Shown one piece after another: positions 59,905 through 64,000 of a DNA stretch of 64,000 nt. Each line of letters opens with the position of its first letter. Within the stretch, counting starts at the first letter, position 1. The stretch lies in contig JACDGL010000005.1 in NCBI GenBank assembly GCA_013815385.1, forward strand, positions 162,117-226,116, written 5' to 3'. This DNA comes from Taibaiella sp. (GTDB taxonomy: Bacteria > Bacteroidota > Bacteroidia > Chitinophagales > Chitinophagaceae). The notes below the pieces were generated by a model. It ran no database searches and had not been told where the DNA came from. It saw nothing but the letters and a program-made list of their open reading frames with translations. The position numbers and the translations under genes were made by a program.

Positions 59905-60252
59905 ATGAACATTTATGTGGGTAACGTTAACCACCAATCTACAGAGCAGGATCTTACCGATCTGTTTGCACAATACGGCACTGTAAAGTCCGTAAAGAGT
60001 ATCAAAGACAATTACACCGGCAAGTCAAGAGGATTCGCATTTGTAGAAATGGAAGATGGCGAGGGTGCAAGTTCTGCTATCACCGCGCTTAATGATAAAG
60101 AATTTATGGGTCGCAGGTTAGTAGTTAATGAGGCACGCCCTAAAACACAAAGTTCAGGCGGTGGCGGTGGAAGCCGTGGCGGCTATGGTGGCGGAAGCGG
60201 TGGCGGCGGCTTCAATCGCGATAGGGATAGAGACCGCAATTATAATAACTGA
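59905..60252 (+). CDS. RRM-type RNA-binding protein with Gly/Arg-rich tail
   Basis: This 115-residue protein has one RRM of about 80 residues: RNP2 IYVGNV near the start and RNP1 KSRGFAFVEM near residues 37-46, with conserved LVVNEARP at the end. A tail rich in Gly, then Arg-Asp pairs, follows. Such small proteins are often cold-induced in bacteria that have them. A good hairpin terminator follows. The gene is alone. Confidence 0.95.
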   Translation: MNIYVGNVNHQSTEQDLTDLFAQYGTVKSVKSIKDNYTGKSRGFAFVEMEDGEGASSAITALNDKEFMGRRLVVNEARPKTQSSGGGGGSRGGYGGGSGGGGFNRDRDRDRNYNN

Positions 60253-60271
60253 TTCATCTTTATATATAAAT

Positions 60272-60303
60272 AGAAATGGCGGCCAGTGGCCGCCATTTCT
60301 ATT
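60272..60303. terminator. Terminator between the RRM gene and the convergent small gene
   Basis: AGAAATGGCGGCC-agt-GGCCGCCATTTCT followed by ATTTG. Near-perfect stem of 13 pairs. Confidence 0.9.
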
Positions 60304-60318
60304 TGCAGTATCTCAAAA

Positions 60319-60531
60319 CTAACTGGTAGTTTCTTTTTTCACTTCTTTCACGTGTTTCACTTTTACACCACTATGGTGCTTATGCTTGCTGAAAGTATTA
60401 TGCACTTTCTGTGGTATTGTAGATGTTTTCTTTACTTTGGTTTCATCTTTTACCACTTCTGTTTTCTTTTGTGCATTTACACCTACTGCGATTACCATAG
60501 CAAGTGCAAGGATAGAAAGTTGTTTTTTCAT
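60319..60531 (-). CDS. Small exported basic protein, unknown function
   Basis: ATG 60531 gives 70 residues with a signal peptide (MKKQLSILALAMVIAVGVNAQ). The short mature part is rich in Lys, Thr, Val and His (KKTEVVKDETKVKKTST, HKHHSGVKVKHVKEV). The longer open frame to 60597 has no good start. It is like the 84-residue protein at 18700 in general type only. No domain is known. Confidence 0.7.
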   Translation of the reverse strand: MKKQLSILALAMVIAVGVNAQKKTEVVKDETKVKKTSTIPQKVHNTFSKHKHHSGVKVKHVKEVKKETTS

Positions 60532-60655
60532 ATTTCTGGTTTTAACTCTACTATATAAATACTGTGCCATTATTTTACAATAGAAAAGCCATAGCAAATG
60601 CTACAGCTTTTCTTAAAAAGAATAGAGAGAATATATAGAGAAAGAATAGTCCCCT

Positions 60656-60808
60656 TTATACGTTCCCGCGCCTGATGATACCCAGCAGGAAGGAAATAAT
60701 TGCCAATACGAGTAAAATGTAAATTATGTTGCCTGCATTCCATACAAAGGCACCTAGTATCCAGCCTATCAGGAGGATTACTGCAATAAGATATAATAAG
60801 CTTCTCAT
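60656..60808 (-). CDS. lmo0937-family small membrane protein (DUF5670)
   Basis: The 50-residue protein begins at ATG 60808: MRSLLYLIAVILLIGWILGAF, a second helix NIIYILLVLAIISFLLGI, and a basic end RRGNV. Length, two-helix form and basic tail are those of the lmo0937/DUF5670 family, whose function is unknown but which is often stress-linked. A longer frame to 60931 has no support and runs into the remnant described next. Confidence 0.85.
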   Translation of the reverse strand: MRSLLYLIAVILLIGWILGAFVWNAGNIIYILLVLAIISFLLGIIRRGNV

Positions 60809-60872
60809 GGTTTTGGTTTTTAAATGTTCAAATAGGATATATAAAAGACTGTGCCAACATGCCGGATTGTCC

Positions 60873-61092
60873 TTAATGCCTGTTTTCCAATGGTTTATTA
60901 AAAAAACAGATAAGGCGCAAAGTCCACACATTATTATATTGTCCCGGCCCGCCTATAGGTATACGGCTTGCATCGCGTATAGATAAGAGCGAGTATTGGA
61001 ACCGTGCTTCCAAAAACCAGTTCCTGTATAGCTGGTAGCTACATCCGGCCAGTGCCGATATATCCTGTTTGCGGAAATAGTAGATATCGGGG
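60873..61092 (-). pseudogene. C-terminal remnant of an outer-membrane beta-barrel protein
   Basis: Read on the minus strand from the edge of the 125-base repeat, the frame gives CPDIYYFRKQDISALAGCSY, QLYRNWFLEARFQYSLLSI, RDASRIPIGGPGQYNNVWTL and RLICFF, then stop at 60873-60875. The ending SALAG-SYQ, FLEARFQYSLLSIRD, RIP and YNNVWTLRL is that of PorT/OMP_b-brl-type barrels. The upstream part of the gene is missing: the frame meets a stop inside the repeat. It is a truncated gene, about 73 codons long. Confidence 0.65.
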
Positions 61093-61217
61093 CATAAACA
61101 TTCGGAACTTTTTTAAACCGCAAAATTTCCTTGTAAAAGCCTGATTTTACGGGAACAGAGTTGAGTTTTGCCAGAAAATATCTTTTTGCAGGTCAGGCGG
61201 TTTAGGTCTCACTCTGC
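61093..61217 (+). repeat. 125-base direct repeat, copy 1
   Basis: From CATAAACATTCGGAAC to CACTCTGC, this is identical at all 125 bases to 63876-64000. Inside are an outer inverted pair AAACCGC (61115-61121)/GCGGTTT (61197-61203) and an inner hairpin GTAAAA-gcctga-TTTTAC. No ORF. It cuts off the outer-membrane-protein remnant. Confidence 0.95.
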
Positions 61218-61589
61218 ATACAGTTTGGACATTATCTTATGATTGAGCACCTAATTCCGCTTTTTGTTGACCACCTTTTATGTTGATGGTCAACGGTAGC
61301 AGTGGTCAATTACAAAGATAATTTGTTGATCAAACCCTGTGTAATTTTCCAATATTATCTCAAAAGGCGATAATGTGTGGTACAAAAGCAAAGCATCTCC
61401 TACTATTACAAAGCCCAAGTCTATGACTTTTGAGCAAAAAACTCTAATGTCTAGAGATGTGCCCAGTGATAGTAAACACTTTTAAGAAGAAGGCTGGGGC
61501 TTACCTGAAAATGAACTCGTGAATATTGGTGCCCGGCGTGGTGACGAAGTATAGATACCGGGCCGTTGAAGATAATTTTTTCTAAATGA
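61218..61589. other. Gene-free stretch between repeat copy 1 and the T9SS gene's terminator
   Basis: I see no full gene. There is a hairpin GTTGACCA...TGGTCAAC (near 61267-61295). A 44-codon open stretch on + (about 61352-61483, SKGDNVWYKSKASPTITKPK in translation) has no start codon of note. Both may be relics of a once longer element. Promoter signals are not clear. Confidence 0.5.
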
Positions 61590-61622
61590 AAAAAGAGCAG
61601 TCGTTAATGGCTGCTCTTTTTT
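61590..61622 (-). terminator. Terminator of the T9SS beta-propeller gene
   Basis: On the minus strand AAAAGAGCAG-ccattaacga-CTGCTCTTTT followed by TT and CATTTAG. It lies about 20 bases past the stop codon. Confidence 0.85.
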
Positions 61623-61641
61623 GTTAGTGAGAATTAAACTA

Positions 61642-63282
61642 TCACTGCCTTACTATCTTTCCATGGATTATTATTTTGTCTTGTTGCCGAACATAATAAT
61701 AGTATACACCAGGCACCCAATTGGTCGTAGTAATAGATAGGGATGTAGCAGATTTTGAAAGTTCCACCTCAGTGATCTTTTTCCCCAATACATCATATAT
61801 ATCAATATAGCAGTCGTCCTCTATGTGATATTGTATCTTAAGCGTATTAGTAGTGGGGTTGGGGAACAGCCTTATATCGCTCATAAGGGTAGGCTGTGGG
61901 ATACCAGTGGCCGTATCATGAAGCTTTACTACCCAGTAATCATAGGCACCATGGTTGCCGGAAACATCTGCGTCATTAGACGCGGTATAGCCCGCAACAC
62001 AGTACCCTTTATCATTAGTTAATGTGATCGAATAAGCCGCGTCATCAAGTGCACCACCCATGCATTTTTGCCACATTAGAGTCCCATTTTTAGAAAGCCT
62101 TGCTACCCACATATCAGAGGTAACATAGAGGAGGTATATATGCTTTCCCGCTACATCTCCGTCATTAGAATAAGTGCTACTGCATAGTGCATAGCCGCTG
62201 TCGGCAGTTATCTGGAGGTTTGCATTTCGTTCATTAAGTGAGCCGCCGTATGTTTTGCTCCAGGTTACGTTGCCATCGGTGCTTAACTTCACCAGCCATA
62301 CATCAGCACTTGGTTTCCCAGTGGAATCCAAGTGGTTGCTATGTACATCATTGTCATTTGACAGGGTAATACCATACGCTAAGTAGCCCCCATCAGGCGT
62401 TTGCTTTACACCTTGGCACATGTCGTTTTGCGTTCCGCCAAGCACTTTGTTCCAGGACATGTCCCCGGTGGCGGTCAGTTTTAATATCCAGTAGTCGCTG
62501 GTGTATCTATTTCCCATGTGTTTATATACGTCCCCATTGCCCGAAAAAGTATAGGCACCGATGATATAGCCACTATCCCTGCTTATTTCTATAGACTGGG
62601 GAACGTCTTCGCGGCTACCACCGTAAGTTTTCTGCCATATTATCTTGCCGGTGTCATTTAGCTTCACTATCCATATGTCTGGTGAATTATAACCCATCGA
62701 ATCCAGGTGCGTTCCTTCCGGTACATCTCCATTTGATGAATTTGTCCATCCCACCATTATATAGCCATCAAATGTCTGGCGTATGTCATAAGCAGCGTCA
62801 TCCCCATTCCCGCCCAATAGCTTTTGCCAGATGATATTTCCAGATGCTCCAAGTTTCATTACAACAGCCTGAGCATTTAGGTTTGTATCTATTTTTGCAT
62901 CCCCATCATTGGATCCTGAATACCCACACGCTATATAGCCGCCATCCTTTGTTTGCGAAATAGAATAAAGTATATCTTCTGAGCTACCACCCCAAATTCT
63001 CTTCCATGCAATGTTTCCTAATGCATCTAGTTTTATGATCCAGATATCATCAGGCCCGATAGTGGAGGAATGATAGCCAGTTATATCACCATTTGCTGAT
63101 TGCACTTTTCCTCCCACTATATACCCGCCATCAGATGTGGCTTGGATAATAGTTGCCTGATCTAATGCTGTTCCGCCATAGGTTTTTGACCATTGGATAG
63201 GCGGCGCCTGCGCATGCAAATTAGTATAGGCGAAAAGAATTAAAAAAAGAAGAGAAGTTCTAAATACCCTTAGTTTTTTCAT
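61642..63282 (-). CDS. Secreted beta-propeller protein with T9SS type A sorting domain
   Basis: This 546-residue protein has a signal peptide (to LHAQ, about residue 25). About eight repeats of 50-60 residues follow, each of the type IxWQKxYGGxxxDxxxSIxxTxDGGYIxxGxTxSNDGDVxxxxxxxDxWIVKL with small changes, which should form a propeller. The C-terminal 80 residues are a T9SS sorting domain (RLFPNPTTNTLKIQYH, YIDIYDVLGKKITEVEL, WVPGVYYYYVRQ, KIVRQ). It would be exported through T9SS to the surface or outside. The next gene upstream codes for a Cys-rich secreted protein, 84 bases away on the same strand. Confidence 0.92.
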   Translation of the reverse strand: MKKLRVFRTSLLFLILFAYTNLHAQAPPIQWSKTYGGTALDQATIIQATSDGGYIVGGKVQSANGDITGYHSSTIGPDDIWIIKLDALGNIAWKRIWGGSSEDILYSISQTKDGGYIACGYSGSNDGDAKIDTNLNAQAVVMKLGASGNIIWQKLLGGNGDDAAYDIRQTFDGYIMVGWTNSSNGDVPEGTHLDSMGYNSPDIWIVKLNDTGKIIWQKTYGGSREDVPQSIEISRDSGYIIGAYTFSGNGDVYKHMGNRYTSDYWILKLTATGDMSWNKVLGGTQNDMCQGVKQTPDGGYLAYGITLSNDNDVHSNHLDSTGKPSADVWLVKLSTDGNVTWSKTYGGSLNERNANLQITADSGYALCSSTYSNDGDVAGKHIYLLYVTSDMWVARLSKNGTLMWQKCMGGALDDAAYSITLTNDKGYCVAGYTASNDADVSGNHGAYDYWVVKLHDTATGIPQPTLMSDIRLFPNPTTNTLKIQYHIEDDCYIDIYDVLGKKITEVELSKSATSLSITTTNWVPGVYYYYVRQQDKIIIHGKIVRQ

Positions 63283-63366
63283 AGCATGGTTGTTTAGGAA
63301 TTTTTATAGCGAAAAAACTAGAATATAAGCCTAAATATATTAAACTTGTATTCCAGTTTCGTGTAT

Positions 63367-63780
63367 TTAATTGGCAGATAAAGTTTGGGTTAAAGGATTA
63401 TAAACAATTGTTCCATTTATATTAGGACTTGCACAGTCTGCGCATCCGGGAAGGGTAGCAGTAGGGCCATAGCAGAATGGATTATTATTTGTAACAATGT
63501 ATGTACAAGGTAGAGGAGTACATAAGGTAGATGACCAGCAAACCTGAAATCCAGAATACATAGGAGGAGTTGGAGTGCAGGTAGGAATTGAAATAGTCGC
63601 CGTACCACCACAGCAGGCTACTGTTACTATTGTTCCGGGACTGCTAGCAGCACAAACAGGCTTTTTAAAACAAAATTGTTGTACAGTGATAGCACACCTT
63701 TCATTGTTGGTAATTGTTACAGTCTGTGCCTTTGCAGAAAAGGAAACAGCACACAAAATAATAATGATTAAATGTTTCAT
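63367..63780 (-). CDS. Small secreted Cys-rich protein, unknown function
   Basis: This 137-residue protein has a signal peptide (MKHLIIIILCAVSFSAKAQ). The mature part has about a dozen Cys in beta-type text: NNERCAITVQQFCFKKPVCAASSPGT, TVACCGGTATISIPTCTPTPP, and CWSSTLCTPLPCTYIV. Many Cys suggest disulfide bonds in a secreted fold. No sorting domain and no known family. It may be expressed with the propeller gene that follows. Repeat copy 2 begins 95 bases upstream of its start, in its promoter area. Confidence 0.78.
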   Translation of the reverse strand: MKHLIIIILCAVSFSAKAQTVTITNNERCAITVQQFCFKKPVCAASSPGTIVTVACCGGTATISIPTCTPTPPMYSGFQVCWSSTLCTPLPCTYIVTNNNPFCYGPTATLPGCADCASPNINGTIVYNPLTQTLSAN

Positions 63781-63875
63781 GTTTATTTTTTTTTAATAGT
63801 GAATATATTTATTTCAAGGAATTGTAACTCTTTCATAGCGATATTTTTGTTCTAATATAAAGTTAGAAAAGCTTT

Positions 63876-64000
63876 CATAAACATTCGGAACTTTTTTAAA
63901 CCGCAAAATTTCCTTGTAAAAGCCTGATTTTACGGGAACAGAGTTGAGTTTTGCCAGAAAATATCTTTTTGCAGGTCAGGCGGTTTAGGTCTCACTCTGC
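63876..64000 (+). repeat. 125-base direct repeat, copy 2 (runs to window edge)
   Basis: Identical to 61093-61217 and in the same orientation; the match reaches the last base of the window and may go on. The two copies bracket the T9SS propeller gene and the Cys-rich gene (2.66 kb between). Confidence 0.95.

Noticed and set aside
60809..60931. N-terminal extension of the 50-residue membrane protein
   Set aside because: The extension overlaps the barrel-protein remnant in another frame, and the ATG at 60808 gives exactly the length and form of the lmo0937 family.
61495..61570. Short minus-strand stretch reading YLYFVTTPGTNIHEFIFR, like the end of a secreted protein
   Set aside because: It is under 30 codons, has a stop just upstream and lies beyond the terminator of the T9SS gene. 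Too little to call a remnant.

Overview
The window looks like a chromosomal segment of a Bacteroidota bacterium, most likely of the Chitinophagaceae/Chitinophagales. The evidence is gene content and signals. It has gldE and two proteins with type IX secretion (T9SS) sorting domains. It has an exbB-exbD-exbD-tonB operon, a mutY-ssb-gldE order, and rpsU-tyrosine recombinase-hpf. Several promoters carry the phylum-type -7 element TAnnTTTG, and Shine-Dalgarno sequences are weak. An ice-binding (DUF3494) lipoprotein, a fatty-acid desaturase, a cold-shock-type RRM protein and DEAD-box and RecQ helicases fit a cold habitat. I saw no tRNA, rRNA, CRISPR array or intact insertion sequence.

Layout. 1-9861: housekeeping genes (gldE, ssb, mutY, a LysE-type exporter, a purF-like amidophosphoribosyltransferase, a GT-C membrane protein, a SET protein, RlpA, a DEAD-box helicase). 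9862-11172: 1.3 kb without genes, filled by three different repeat families. 11173-14580: a T9SS protein, a TetR regulator and a YceI protein that share an operator-like motif, and a small conserved protein. 14656-25942: an accessory block with an OmpA protein, an ice-binding lipoprotein, two small proteins, an AraC-type regulator with a metal-binding-like N-terminus, a cupin, a histidine kinase, a response regulator, three c-type cytochrome proteins and a porin. 26079-54608: mostly core genes (ABC-F, SOD, TonB system, ppa, asnS, acyl-CoA dehydrogenase, ccmE-ccmF, an agmatinase-family enzyme, ribE, rpsU, xer-type recombinase, hpf, holB, ricT). 54662-60808: porin, recQ, desaturase, RRM protein and small membrane or secreted proteins. 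60873-64000: a decayed outer-membrane-protein remnant, two identical 125-base direct repeats, a T9SS beta-propeller protein and a Cys-rich secreted protein.

The strongest new signal is in the accessory block. Four promoters carry the same 67-base layout: a 16-base box GTGTGAATnATGTAAC, 12 bases, a 9-base box TTGTGTAAC, 21 bases, then a -7-like element. They face the ice-binding/OmpA pair, a 92-residue protein (divergent from the AraC gene), the cupin-kinase-response regulator genes, and the cytochrome-porin cluster. All four spacings are identical. This points to one regulon, probably run by the AraC-type protein encoded in its middle, joining cold-surface, signalling and electron-transfer functions.

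Other points worth a look are a frameshift in a C7 run splitting a DnaQ/GIY-YIG nuclease, a CxxxY-type CcmE, a perfect 15-base inverted repeat with a 6-base centre just before a tyrosine recombinase gene, and 197-base tandem repeats that each hold three hairpins. All calls come from reading the sequence and the translated frames; no database search was possible.
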